Notes: a model not told the origin generated them from the letters alone. DNA of 64,000 bases from an aff. Roholtiella sp. LEGE 12411 (GCF_015206995.1 NZ_JADEXR010000001.1:1-64000), one strand, 5' to 3'; shown: positions 43,254 through 52,925, counted from the first letter of the stretch. Program-made: numbers and translations.

Positions 43254-44510
43254 TTAACTAATCTTACGTACTGATGGATTTGCTGCCAAAGAAAGACTTG
43301 TAATTAGCATGATGCTACCCGCAACAGTAAACATAATTGTCAGATTTAAATTAACTAAGAAACCAGCTAAAGCAAAGGAAACAGGAGCAACACCAAAAGC
43401 AGAAAACATTCCTAAACTCATAACTCTTCCTAACATTTCAGGTTGAGTTTGTTTCTGAATCCAAGTAATTCCTACCACAGTGAAAATACAACTGCAAAAT
43501 CCCAGCACTGCAATTGTTATACTAGCTAGTGCTATATTGCCAATAAAGCCAAGTAAAAATAAACCAAAGCCTTGAACACTCGCAATAGTTAACAATAAAA
43601 CTCCGATGTTGGGAAGATTTTTGACAAATTGAGGTGTGAGTGTCCCAATTAACCCACCACCACCCCAAGCTGATTGCAATATTCCTAAAGCTACTACACC
43701 ACCTGGGAAGCGACTATGAGCTAGTGAAGTCATCCCAACTTGTAATGGCCCAATAAATAGAAAATTTAGGATTACCATTACCAGCAAAAAGATTCTCAGA
43801 GGCTGATTGTCCCATGCGTAGTAAAATCCCTCACGCATACCAGCAATCAAATTCATAGTTTTTTTAGTTGAAGCAGAATTTTGATTTAATTCCCCATGCA
43901 ATACTGTTGCTTTTGCTGTTGTTCCCTTCATCAGCAAAAGCGTGATAGTTGTGATAGCGAAAGTTATCCCATCAATGACAAATGCTACCTCAATACCAGC
44001 AGTTGCAATGAGCAAACCAGCTAAAGCCGGCCCAATCAGCAAAATCAGTTGGGAAGTTCCTTGGCTTAAAGTATTACTTGCTATTAACTGTTCTTTTGAT
44101 ACCAGACTGGGGATAATTGATTTAGATGCAGGTATAAAAAAGCCATCAAATATGCCGAAGCTCGCAGCAAAAAAGTAAATATGCCATAGTTGAGTCATTT
44201 TCAACGCAACGATGGTTGCAAATAAAACGACTAGTAACCCACGTAAAGCATTGGAAACCAACATCACTAATCGTGGTGAAAAGCGATCGCTCACCACACC
44301 ACCAAACAGCATCAAAACAGCACGGGGAATCGCTGCACTCATTAACACAGTACCTAGCGTGATACCAGAGTTAGTTAACTGTATTGTTAACCAAGGCAAT
44401 GCAACGATATAAAATTGATCTCCTAGAAGCGAAACAGTCTCACCAATGTACAGAAGTAAGAAGTTGCGTACAGTTAGCGGTTTCCAAAGAGGAACTTTAG
44501 AATTGATCAT
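43254..44510 (-). CDS. MFS exporter (EntS/MFS_3-like), putative metallophore exporter
   Basis: 418 aa, twelve membrane helices. The N-terminal GETVSLLGDQFYIVALPWL and the RFSPRLVMLVSNALRG loop are typical of the EntS-like MFS_3 family that secretes enterobactin and macrolides. A central basic loop separates two six-helix halves. Encoded between the oxygenase and the ligase in the biosynthetic operon, so export of the operon's product is inferred. The 92-base gap to the ligase carries repeat-like text (CTCTGCGTTTAAA) but no gene. Confidence 0.88.
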   Translation of the reverse strand: MINSKVPLWKPLTVRNFLLLYIGETVSLLGDQFYIVALPWLTIQLTNSGITLGTVLMSAAIPRAVLMLFGGVVSDRFSPRLVMLVSNALRGLLVVLFATIVALKMTQLWHIYFFAASFGIFDGFFIPASKSIIPSLVSKEQLIASNTLSQGTSQLILLIGPALAGLLIATAGIEVAFVIDGITFAITTITLLLMKGTTAKATVLHGELNQNSASTKKTMNLIAGMREGFYYAWDNQPLRIFLLVMVILNFLFIGPLQVGMTSLAHSRFPGGVVALGILQSAWGGGGLIGTLTPQFVKNLPNIGVLLLTIASVQGFGLFLLGFIGNIALASITIAVLGFCSCIFTVVGITWIQKQTQPEMLGRVMSLGMFSAFGVAPVSFALAGFLVNLNLTIMFTVAGSIMLITSLSLAANPSVRKIS

Positions 44511-44602
44511 TGGTCATTTCTTCCTCTGCTTTGCGCTCCTGTGCGTAAACCTCAGCGTGACTCTGCGTTTAAAAATAAACCCGAACATTTGGGATGCTCC
44601 CT

Positions 44603-46186
44603 TTAATTCACACGACGTTCATACCCTTGCCAATATTTCTCCCGAATCTTGGCCTTTTGCAATTTCCCACTAGGCGTTCTTGGCAAAGATTCAGTAAACT
44701 CAACGCTTCTAGGTAACTTAAAATCAGCAATTTTACCCCGAACAAAATTAATAATATCTAGTGCGGTTGCTTTCATTCCTGTTTTTAAAACCACGATCGC
44801 TTTGATTGCTTCTCCAAAATCTTCATCTGGAACACCAATGACTGCTACTTCCCTAATTGCTGGATGTTCATATAAGATATTTTCAATTTCTGCTGGATAG
44901 ACATTTTCACCACCATAAACAATCATGTCTTTAAAGCGATCGCAAATGTAAATGTAACCTTCTTCGTCAAAATAACCAGCATCACCAGTATGAATCCAGC
45001 CATCTATTAAGGTTTTTGCTGTAGCTTCAGGTAATTTCCAATAACCAATCATATTTGCAGGAGATTTGATACAAACTTCACCCACTTGAGCGCAAGATAG
45101 TTCTTTCCCTTCACTGTTGATGATGGCTACCGATACACCAGGAAAGGGTTTACCCGCAGCTTTAAGTATGTTTTTATTTGTAGATGTATGAGCTGGTGCA
45201 GGTAAAGAGACAGCACAATTGCCAGTTTCCGTCATTCCATATATCTGCACAAAATTACAACCAAATGTGGCGATCGCACTTTTGAGTGATGATTCAGCTA
45301 TGGGGGAACCCCCATAAATAATGTATTCTAGTGATGAAAAATCTGTTTTTTGGCATAATGGTTCGTTCAACAGAACTTGAATCATTGCTGGAACCATAAA
45401 TGTCTTGGTGATGCGGTACTTTTCAATCGCTTCAAGAACCTCAACGCCGATAAAATTTTCTAAGACAATATTTTCTGCTCCTGATGCTAAACCACGAATA
45501 GCCCACCAGAGACTCCCGATATGGAATAAAGATAAGGTAAGCAAACTTTTGTCAGTTTCGTTCCAATTTATCCAGGTTTCGCCTCGTTGAGCAAATTCTT
45601 TGGCGATCGCAAAAAAACTGTAATGTCCTAGTTGGACACCTTTAGGTCTTCCAGTAGTGCCACTAGTATACATTTGTACAGCTACATCATTGGCTTCAAC
45701 CGCAACATTTGGTGGATCATGACTATGTTCCTGAGACCAAATATCGTAACTCAGGCAATTGCCGTCAATTTCTTCTAAGGCAATAATGGTTTTAACACCA
45801 TCAATCTCATTTCTAATCGATTCTACTAACTGATAAAATTCCGCCCCAACAAAAAGAATTTCAACATTAGCATCCCTAAGGATATAACTGATTTCAGCAG
45901 CAGCTAAACGCCAATTAATCGGTACAAAAACAAATTTTATTTTGCAACAAGCAAATAAAATTTCATAAGTTTTAAGTGAATCTTTAGCTAAAAATGCTAC
46001 TCGCGCACCTGGTTTAATTCCTTGGGCTAATAGTGAATTTGCGACCTGATTACTTCTTTGATCTAATTGTATATAGGTAAGTGACTTATCCTTGAATATC
46101 AATGCCCTAGCGTCTGGAATTTGACGTGCTTGCACACGCGGTAAATCTGCCAACGTTGTTATTTCACTGTTATACATCATCGACAT
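44603..46186 (-). CDS. Acyl-CoA/ACP ligase (ScoC/FadD10-like)
   Basis: 527 aa ANL-superfamily enzyme. Motifs: AMP-binding P-loop VQMYTSGTTGRPKGV, IYGMTETG, GWIHTGDAGYFDEEGY, and the C-terminal lysine in LPRTPSGKLQK. It activates a carboxylic acid as acyl-AMP. In the isonitrile lipopeptide pathway ScoC loads first the unsaturated fatty acid, then the finished isonitrile acid, onto ScoB. It is the first gene of the minus-strand operon that ends at 29143. The ATG at 46186 is followed closely by two other in-frame ATGs. Confidence 0.88.
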   Translation of the reverse strand: MSMMYNSEITTLADLPRVQARQIPDARALIFKDKSLTYIQLDQRSNQVANSLLAQGIKPGARVAFLAKDSLKTYEILFACCKIKFVFVPINWRLAAAEISYILRDANVEILFVGAEFYQLVESIRNEIDGVKTIIALEEIDGNCLSYDIWSQEHSHDPPNVAVEANDVAVQMYTSGTTGRPKGVQLGHYSFFAIAKEFAQRGETWINWNETDKSLLTLSLFHIGSLWWAIRGLASGAENIVLENFIGVEVLEAIEKYRITKTFMVPAMIQVLLNEPLCQKTDFSSLEYIIYGGSPIAESSLKSAIATFGCNFVQIYGMTETGNCAVSLPAPAHTSTNKNILKAAGKPFPGVSVAIINSEGKELSCAQVGEVCIKSPANMIGYWKLPEATAKTLIDGWIHTGDAGYFDEEGYIYICDRFKDMIVYGGENVYPAEIENILYEHPAIREVAVIGVPDEDFGEAIKAIVVLKTGMKATALDIINFVRGKIADFKLPRSVEFTESLPRTPSGKLQKAKIREKYWQGYERRVN

Positions 46187-47174
46187 TTCTCAAAAAATTG
46201 CTCAAGTTGTTTTGTGCAGTCTTAACAAGCTATGTGAATTTACTATTAACAGCAGTATAAAGTAAAAATAATTTTCTTTTTTGTATCAGATACTCAACTA
46301 AGTTTCGCAAATCGATTACAATGAAATCTGCGCTTTCAACTTCATTTTACTGAATTAATTATTTTATACACACTCTTAACTTTAAAGCTACTTTACTGTG
46401 CATAATATCAACTATTTTCTATCTATTTCTCTACTAAAATTACCAAACTAGAACACTAAAACTGTCTAATAATTTTAGCGCTTTTATTTCATTTTTAAAA
46501 TCTTATACGCTTAATCTAATACAGGTTTTAGGTATTGTCAAGCCAATATCTGCTTATCATCAGGAGTATAAAATACTATATATTAGCTTTGATTATTTTA
46601 ATTTTTTATTTAAATTAATTACAAGTTTTAAAATATACTCTCACTAAGTATCAAGTCCAAGGCATCTAAAGTAGAATAATCCCTTATTAGCAAGGGTTTA
46701 GGTGGTTTAAAATTTAGCTTATTTTTTCATCAATATCCTTGTCCAGCAAAAGTTTTAGAGATTAGTGCGTTGTTTATAATCTGTTTTCAATATTTGATGC
46801 GTGCAAAACAAACTATAGTATTAGATGCTACTACTTATTATTGGCGTATTTATTGATAATTAATTTTATATATTTTTATTTTACTATAGAATTATTTTGG
46901 TATTTGACAACAAGTCAAACTAATCTCAAATGCTTGTTTATTAAGAGTTTTGAAAGTACATCAATCAACTGATTTTGGTTATAAGAATAATTAATCAATT
47001 AAGTAATTTTTAAGCTAGAACGCGATTTAGAAGTTTGACGGTTTGTCATTTGACACCTTTACCACAAAGCCAAACAATTTAGCACATAGACGCTTTAGTT
47101 GATTTGCTACTAATAGCTTTATTTTTATTACTTTTTGTTGACAATTTGAGATTTCTTTTTGGTGTGAGGATTAA
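46187..47174. promoter_or_regulatory. Divergent control region between biosynthetic operon and TonB receptor
   Basis: 988 bases, very AT-rich, no supported ORF. It must hold the promoters for the minus-strand operon and the plus-strand receptor, which would explain joint metal control. By eye there is no convincing 7-1-7 Zur-type palindrome (TGATAAT-N-ATTATCA); only a half-site-like TTGATAATTAATTTTAT at about 46853-46869. A TCCAGCAAAAGTTTTA string at about 46752 recurs near 21688 and may be an old insertion-sequence end. Confidence 0.5.
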
Positions 47175-49706
47175 ATGAGGAAACTGCATCTACGGTATCT
47201 ACTGTATGTATTAGGAAATTTAGGACTAAATATCATACTTACCATATTTATAAATCAACAAGCTTTAGCTGTAACAAAAGAAGATCATCTAATTCTCCAA
47301 CTTTCAGATATTAAGCTTCCTCACACAAGTGTTAAGGAGTGGCTAGCTCAACAAGAGCAGTCTACTATTCTAGTAACAGGGATAAAGTTGAATCAGACGG
47401 CTAGTGGGTTGGAAGTTGTTTTAGAAACATCTGCATCTGACAAGCTGCAAGCCACAACTAAAATAGAAGGTAATAGCTTTATTGCAAATATTCCCAATAC
47501 ACAACTGCGCTTAGCAAGTGGTAATACCTTCCGTCAAGAAAAGCCAGTTGCGGGAATTACGGAAGTATTGGCGGTAAATAAAGATGCAAATAGTATCCAG
47601 GTTACTGTAGTGGGGACAACACAAGCTCCAAAAGTCGAACTATTTGACAGTGATGAAGGTTTAGTTTTAGGGGTGACACCAACAACATCTGAAACTCAAC
47701 CATCAACCGATAGCCAAAAACCTAATGAACCAGATATTGAACTAGTCGTTACCGCACAAAAACGACCGGAAAATGCACAGAATGTACCCATTAGTGTAAC
47801 GGTAATACCTCGTCAGGAAATAGAAGATGGTAAAATCAATTCTTTGATTGATATTGCCAATCAAACGCCCAACTTTAACTTTCTTCCCACATCTTCGGGT
47901 GGTACAGAGTTTAGTAATTACAGTTTGCGGGGTTTGAACAATCAAAATTTCCTTACTGCTCAGGATAGCGTAGCCTTTTACATTGATGATATTCCAATTG
48001 ACTATAACGGCTTTCTAGACTTGGCTTTACTCGATCTAGAACAAATAGAAGTGCTAAGAGGCCCTCAAAGTACGTTATACGGCCGAAATAGTTCTGGTGG
48101 GGTCGTCAATATCATTTCTAGACAAGCAACGCCAGAACCAGAAACACGAATTAGTGCAAGTTACGGTAGATATAACAGCCGCCAATTCCAATTCTCTCTC
48201 AACGATGCTTTGGTTGACGATAAACTATCACTGCGAATTGCGGGAGCCTACAGAGGACAGGATGGATTTATTAGGAACCTAGCCACAGGTAATGAAATAG
48301 GCGAGCGATCGCGCCTAGCTGCAAGAGCGCAACTTTTGTGGACACCTACACCCGACTGGACAGTATCTTTTAATAGCTATAACAGCTTTACAGATGATGG
48401 TAATCCAACCTACAACAAGTTAAATCCTCCTGACCCATTCCAGGTTAATTTACAAACTGAAGGATACAATAAGCTAGATACAAATACCCAAGCTTTAAAA
48501 ATCGGTTACAACGGTGAGGGTTTCCGAGCCACATCTATCACCGCACGTCGTTTTACCCGTCAAGAAAACGTTGTTCCGGGAAGCACAGGAGCGGTACAAA
48601 TTATTGATGGTATTGACTCCACATTATTGACGCAGGAATTACGTTTCCAATCTCCGGAAACGGCAAAGCGTTTTCAATGGTTATTAGGTGGTTACTACGA
48701 ATCTCGTGATTTTAACGTTGATGATGCTCAAACCGACTTTCCTGGATTTGGAAGATTTAGACGTACTGGAGACGATTATCGTCAAACATACGCGTTATTT
48801 GGACAAGTAGATTATCAGCTTATAGAACCATTAACTGTATTTGCTGGTTTACGTTACGAATCTAGTGATGCATCTTCAGATAGTACTTATGAGTCAGTAA
48901 ACCCTGACGGAACGCTAACTCCACTGCGTCCGGCATTTAACAATGAAAAAGTCAGCAACAATGAATTGATTCCCCGCTTCGGTTTGAAATATCAATTCAA
49001 TCCTAATTTAATGGGATACGTAACTATTGCCAAAGGTTATAGACCGGGTGGATTGAACTACCGCGCCAATAGCGAAGCAGAACTACGATTTGGGGAAGAA
49101 AAAACCTGGAGTTATGAAGTCGGTTTGAAATCTTCTTGGCTGGATAATCGTTTAATTGCTAACCTATCAATCTTTCACAACGATGTAAATAACTATCAAG
49201 TTTTGCAATATGATGAGACTGGTTTTTTTGGTAGAGTTAACAACGTTGACCTGAAAGCCACTGGAGTCGAATTTGAACTGAAAGCAAAACCAGCTAAAGG
49301 ATTCGATTTAACTGCATCAGTTGGTTACGTAGATAGTATATACAAAAACTACCTAAATTCCGATACAGGTGTAAACTTAAGCAATAATCAAGTTCCCCTT
49401 TCCCCACAATTTACCTATAATTTAGCTGCTCAATATCGCAGTCCGGGAGGCTTATTTGCTCGTGCAGAATTGCGTGGTTATGGGATTACTTATTTTGATG
49501 ATGCGAACCAAATTAAGCAAGAACCTTATGCCTTAGTTAATGCCCGCATCGGTTACGAAGCTGAGAAATATGGCATTTATTTATATGCAAATAACTTGTT
49601 TGATACTCGCTACATCACCTCTGGATTCTTATTCCCAGTACCGGATGGAACCGCAGGATTTGGCGATCCCGTGACCTATGGCGTGCAAGTTAAAGTTAAT
49701 TTCTAA
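47175..49706 (+). CDS. TonB-dependent outer-membrane receptor with N-terminal AMIN domain
   Basis: 843 aa. Signal peptide (residues 1-33); AMIN domain at about 60-165 (LVTGIKLNQTASGLEVVLET, NTFRQEKPVAGITEVLAVN), a cyanobacterial peculiarity of siderophore receptors; plug domain at about 190-320 (NVPISVTVIPRQEIEDGKIN, LEQIEVLRGPQSTLYGRNSSGGVVNI); then a 22-strand type barrel ending in the aromatic VKVNF. It would import a metal-metallophore complex across the outer membrane. Divergent from the isonitrile/NRPS operon and followed by an RhtX/FptX-like permease, so that operon's product is the expected ligand. Confidence 0.93.
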   Translation: MRKLHLRYLLYVLGNLGLNIILTIFINQQALAVTKEDHLILQLSDIKLPHTSVKEWLAQQEQSTILVTGIKLNQTASGLEVVLETSASDKLQATTKIEGNSFIANIPNTQLRLASGNTFRQEKPVAGITEVLAVNKDANSIQVTVVGTTQAPKVELFDSDEGLVLGVTPTTSETQPSTDSQKPNEPDIELVVTAQKRPENAQNVPISVTVIPRQEIEDGKINSLIDIANQTPNFNFLPTSSGGTEFSNYSLRGLNNQNFLTAQDSVAFYIDDIPIDYNGFLDLALLDLEQIEVLRGPQSTLYGRNSSGGVVNIISRQATPEPETRISASYGRYNSRQFQFSLNDALVDDKLSLRIAGAYRGQDGFIRNLATGNEIGERSRLAARAQLLWTPTPDWTVSFNSYNSFTDDGNPTYNKLNPPDPFQVNLQTEGYNKLDTNTQALKIGYNGEGFRATSITARRFTRQENVVPGSTGAVQIIDGIDSTLLTQELRFQSPETAKRFQWLLGGYYESRDFNVDDAQTDFPGFGRFRRTGDDYRQTYALFGQVDYQLIEPLTVFAGLRYESSDASSDSTYESVNPDGTLTPLRPAFNNEKVSNNELIPRFGLKYQFNPNLMGYVTIAKGYRPGGLNYRANSEAELRFGEEKTWSYEVGLKSSWLDNRLIANLSIFHNDVNNYQVLQYDETGFFGRVNNVDLKATGVEFELKAKPAKGFDLTASVGYVDSIYKNYLNSDTGVNLSNNQVPLSPQFTYNLAAQYRSPGGLFARAELRGYGITYFDDANQIKQEPYALVNARIGYEAEKYGIYLYANNLFDTRYITSGFLFPVPDGTAGFGDPVTYGVQVKVNF

Positions 49707-49730
49707 TTTAATTGTTGTAGCGATGGAAAA

Positions 49731-49809
49731 TAATTCGTAATTCGTAATGGGGATTTAACCCCAACACAAAACTTACTGGTTATAGAACTGGGGGACTTAA
49801 ACCCACGGA
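49731..49809. repeat. Dispersed repeat element, second copy (AATTCGTAA head)
   Basis: Same modular order as 11472-11575: AATTCGTAATTCGTAA, GGGGATTTAACCCC, ACACAAAAC, GGGGGACTTAAACCC. It lies between the receptor and permease genes. Confidence 0.6.
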
Positions 49810-49869
49810 ATTTGGGAAAAATTATCTTTCCTATCGCTATTTTTGATTTTTTATCCTTTGCATATTGCT

Positions 49870-51051
49870 ATGCTTGCTAAATTAATTTTACTCGCCGCAC
49901 TTTATACTACTCAATTCATTCCGACCACCTTTTTTATTCAAACCGTACCTGTTTTTATGCGACAACAAAATATGTCGCTGGATGCTATCGGGTTGTTAAG
50001 TTTTCTTATTCTTCCTTCAGCGTTAAAATTTCTGTGGTCGCCTTTTATTGACCGCTACCGTTTGCCAAAGTTAGGACATTATCGCGGTTGGATTATCTGT
50101 TTTCAAATTTTGTTAGCACTTGTAACATTTGGATGTGCATTTATTGATATTCAAGAGAATTTCAATATCTTAGTTTTTTGTATGTTTCTCGCTTTTTTAT
50201 TCTCCTCCAGCCAAGACATTGCAACTGATGCGTTAGCAGTAAATTTACTCGAACCGCGAGAAAGAGGATTAGGAAACGCTATTCAAGCTGGGGGAAATGT
50301 TTTTGGCGCTATTATTGGTGGGGGTGGAGTGCTGATTCTACTAGATAGAATTGGCTGGCGGTATAGCTTGATAATCATGTCAGTAGTAATTTTACTGACT
50401 TTGATTCCAGTAATATTGTATAAAGAACCAGTTAGTAATAAATCTCAGAAATCGAACTTTTTTAAATCTTATTTTCAACCTTTTATCAACTTTCTCTCGC
50501 GTCCCAAAGCATTACCGTGGCTTTTAGTAATATTGCTATATATGGGATGTGAAATGATGTCAGCTACAATGCTTCGTCCACTTTTTGTTGATAGAGGCTT
50601 GTCGCTCTCAGATATTGGCTTAATGTTGGGTATTGTCAGTTATAGCGCCCGGATTGTTAGTGCTTTGATTGCAGGAGTTTTGATTACCCACTTGGGAAGA
50701 TTACGTTCTTTAACTCTATTTGGTTTTGCTGCAAGCATGGTGACGCTTTTGTATATCATACCTGCAATTGGTATCAGTAGTTTACCTGTGCTGTATGCTG
50801 TTAGTATCACAGTCAATGCAGCCCAAAGTATGGCATATACTGCATTACTAAGTGCCATGATGGATAAATGCGAACCAGCAACAGCCGCCACTGATTATAC
50901 ACTTCAAGTATCAGTAGTATACCTTGGCGGAATTGCTGCTTCAGTTCTGAGTGGTGCGATCGCCAGTTCTACGGGATATACGTTTATGTTTATCATTAGT
51001 GCAGCCTTGAGTTTATTGAGCGTATTACTAATAACCAACTTGCGGGCATAG
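49870..51051 (+). CDS. MFS permease, RhtX/FptX-like (AmpG-related), putative metallophore importer
   Basis: 393 aa from the ATG at 49870; the frame opens with a TTG at 49843. Twelve membrane helices. The N-terminal QFIPTTFFIQTVPVFMRQQNMSLDAIGLLSFLILPSALKFLWSPFIDRY and FSSSQDIATDALAVNLLEPRERGLGN segments (broken into short motifs when searching) are typical of the AmpG/RhtX/FptX group. FptX imports pyochelin, a thiazoline siderophore, across the inner membrane. Position directly after the TonB receptor supports import of a thiazol(in)e-containing ligand. Muropeptide transport (AmpG) is less likely in this context. Confidence 0.8.
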   Translation: MLAKLILLAALYTTQFIPTTFFIQTVPVFMRQQNMSLDAIGLLSFLILPSALKFLWSPFIDRYRLPKLGHYRGWIICFQILLALVTFGCAFIDIQENFNILVFCMFLAFLFSSSQDIATDALAVNLLEPRERGLGNAIQAGGNVFGAIIGGGGVLILLDRIGWRYSLIIMSVVILLTLIPVILYKEPVSNKSQKSNFFKSYFQPFINFLSRPKALPWLLVILLYMGCEMMSATMLRPLFVDRGLSLSDIGLMLGIVSYSARIVSALIAGVLITHLGRLRSLTLFGFAASMVTLLYIIPAIGISSLPVLYAVSITVNAAQSMAYTALLSAMMDKCEPATAATDYTLQVSVVYLGGIAASVLSGAIASSTGYTFMFIISAALSLLSVLLITNLRA

Positions 51052-51339
51052 AAGCAACACATTCACAAGGTATACAGCTCTCTCGCTACATCGGATTGGT
51101 TAAAAACCCTAACTCTCCCATATAAGCTTGATCCCCAATAAATTTTTGTTCGGAATCAAATTTAACTCGTGTTTCTCGGAATAAGTGAATATCGCTTGTT
51201 TTTCCTAAATGGAAAAACATCCTAATTTTATTTTATAAGCCTTGATAATGTATAAATAGATTCAATATCCAAGGCTCAAAGGCATCCTAAATGTTTAAGT
51301 ACAGTTCTTCCTTCTACCGCAGGGTATATTAATTTTTAG

Positions 51340-52443
51340 CTATAACCAACTGTGATGAATCTTAATTTTTCGGCTTTGCATTGTATTTTTAAATAAACTT
51401 GTTGGTAGTGCTTCTTCCACAGCAAAAACACCTGGTTTATTAACTTTGCCTTCTAACAGTAATTGGGCAATACTACCTGTGCCACAACCAGAAGCCATTG
51501 CCGTATTTTCGTGTACTAAATCTGAACAGAATATGGCCGTTTTACCATTTTTTTGTCCTGTCACTTCTGAACGAACTGCTACCCCAATACCAGTAAAGTT
51601 ATTGGTAACATCAGTCATCAAATGACTAACATGGGACAGAAATTCAATAGTACTACGCTTTTGCATTAGCCACTTGGGAAACACATGAGCAGTGATCCAA
51701 GTCATGTGATTGTAAAAATCGGGAACCGAGCCAAACTTAGTAATTACAGTTTGAACTGATGGGAAAGCGTGGGGTAATGTGAAAGTTTCTGGCATATCAA
51801 ACCAGTAAACTCCCGTGCGTCCATAAGGAGGTAGAAAGTTAACAGCTTCACGTTCACTATAAGGCTGTATTTCTTGCCATTTACCATCTATCCAAGCATC
51901 AAAAGGATGCTGCAACCCCAGAAAAGTTGTTCGCATCACCGTGACACCAGCACCACCAGAACCAGAAACTAAATAACTTAGATGAATCTTTTCTGCTTCA
52001 TCAAATTGCTCGATACCCTGACGTACCATGCTATTAGAAATACCGGGAAAAATCCCAGTGTTAATTATCGCCGTTACACCAGCAGCAGCCGCTTGTTCTT
52101 TGTAATTCAAAGCCTTACTGGTATAGGAACGATGATCGCTGACATCTACATAGTTAACGCCTTGGGCAATACAGATTTCGAGAACATTAGTATCTCGGTA
52201 GTGAAATGGGCCAGCACAGTGAATAACTAAATCAGAGTTTGCGATCGCCTCTTTTAGCTTATCAACTTCTGCTAAATCCAACATCAAAAACTGTACTTGC
52301 CCTGCCGAAGTCAAGTTAACGGCCTTTCCTGTCTCTGGGGAACGCCCAGTGATTGTAATCTGTGCCTGCGTGTGGGTGGCTAAATCCTCGGCAACACTGC
52401 TACCAATCCGCCCCCGTCCTCCTAAAATTAAAACGCGTGTCAT
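51340..52443 (-). CDS. Saccharopine-dehydrogenase-like NAD(P)-binding protein
   Basis: 367 aa. Rossmann start RVLILGGRGRIGSSVAEDL with the Sacchrp_dh_NADP pattern (DLVIHCAGPFHYRDTNVLEICI, GVNYVDVSDHRSY). The C-terminal catalytic-like half ends GSIAQLLLEGKVNKPGVFAVEEALP. Substrate unknown. A thiazolinyl-reductase role for the nearby NRPS product was considered, but the fold is not that of Irp3/PchG. It is convergent with the permease gene and so is probably outside the cluster. Confidence 0.8.
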   Translation of the reverse strand: MTRVLILGGRGRIGSSVAEDLATHTQAQITITGRSPETGKAVNLTSAGQVQFLMLDLAEVDKLKEAIANSDLVIHCAGPFHYRDTNVLEICIAQGVNYVDVSDHRSYTSKALNYKEQAAAAGVTAIINTGIFPGISNSMVRQGIEQFDEAEKIHLSYLVSGSGGAGVTVMRTTFLGLQHPFDAWIDGKWQEIQPYSEREAVNFLPPYGRTGVYWFDMPETFTLPHAFPSVQTVITKFGSVPDFYNHMTWITAHVFPKWLMQKRSTIEFLSHVSHLMTDVTNNFTGIGVAVRSEVTGQKNGKTAIFCSDLVHENTAMASGCGTGSIAQLLLEGKVNKPGVFAVEEALPTSLFKNTMQSRKIKIHHSWL

Positions 52444-52733
52444 TACACCGGCATAGGAAACACCACTATCATTTCATCAGTTTTCGGTTCAGTCTGTCAC
52501 CTATTACAAGTATGACTTTCCCTACTCAGAAAGGAGGACTTGATAAATTAGGGACTTCTAAATAAAAAATACTCAACCACTTAACGCCAAAAAGCTCTCA
52601 AACTCTCATTCCTCTGTGTCCTCTGTCTCTCTGTGGTAGCCTACGGCAAGCTGCTCCGCGTCTACATTTATTAGGATAATTTATTTCTTGGAAGTTTCTT
52701 ACTCCTCAACTTTCATCGATCACCTAGCGATCG

Positions 52734-52925
52734 CTCTCAAAACTCGGAACTCCAAGAGCAAAACTCACAACTTTGAGTTTGGAACTCGAAATTTATAGCT
52801 CAAAACTTGGAATTTATAGCTCAAAACTTGGAACTTCAAGAGCAAAACTCACAACTTCGAGTTCAGAACTTGAAATTTTTAGCTCTGAACTCGAAACTTT
52901 TAGCTTAAAATTTGGAACTCCGAGA
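52734..52925. repeat. Degenerate tandem array, about 21-bp unit
   Basis: About nine units resembling CAAAACTTGGAACTTCAAGCT, varying as ACTCGAAATTTATAGCT, ACTCACAACTTCGAGT and so on. A higher-order repeat of about 85 bases (GAACTCCAAGAGCAAAACTC... / GAACTTCAAGAGCAAAACTC...) is superimposed. The flanking spacer (52444-53101) holds other repeat text (GTAGCCTACGGCAAGCTGC) but no credible gene; the 72-codon frame across the array is a by-product of the repeat. Confidence 0.75.

Noticed and set aside
46187..47174. Fur/Zur box in the divergent promoter
   Set aside because: Only AT-rich half-site-like strings were found; no full palindrome, so no operator is claimed.
51340..52443. Thiazoline reductase for the NRPS product
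   Set aside because: The sequence is saccharopine-dehydrogenase-like, not Irp3/PchG-like, and the gene is convergent with the permease.
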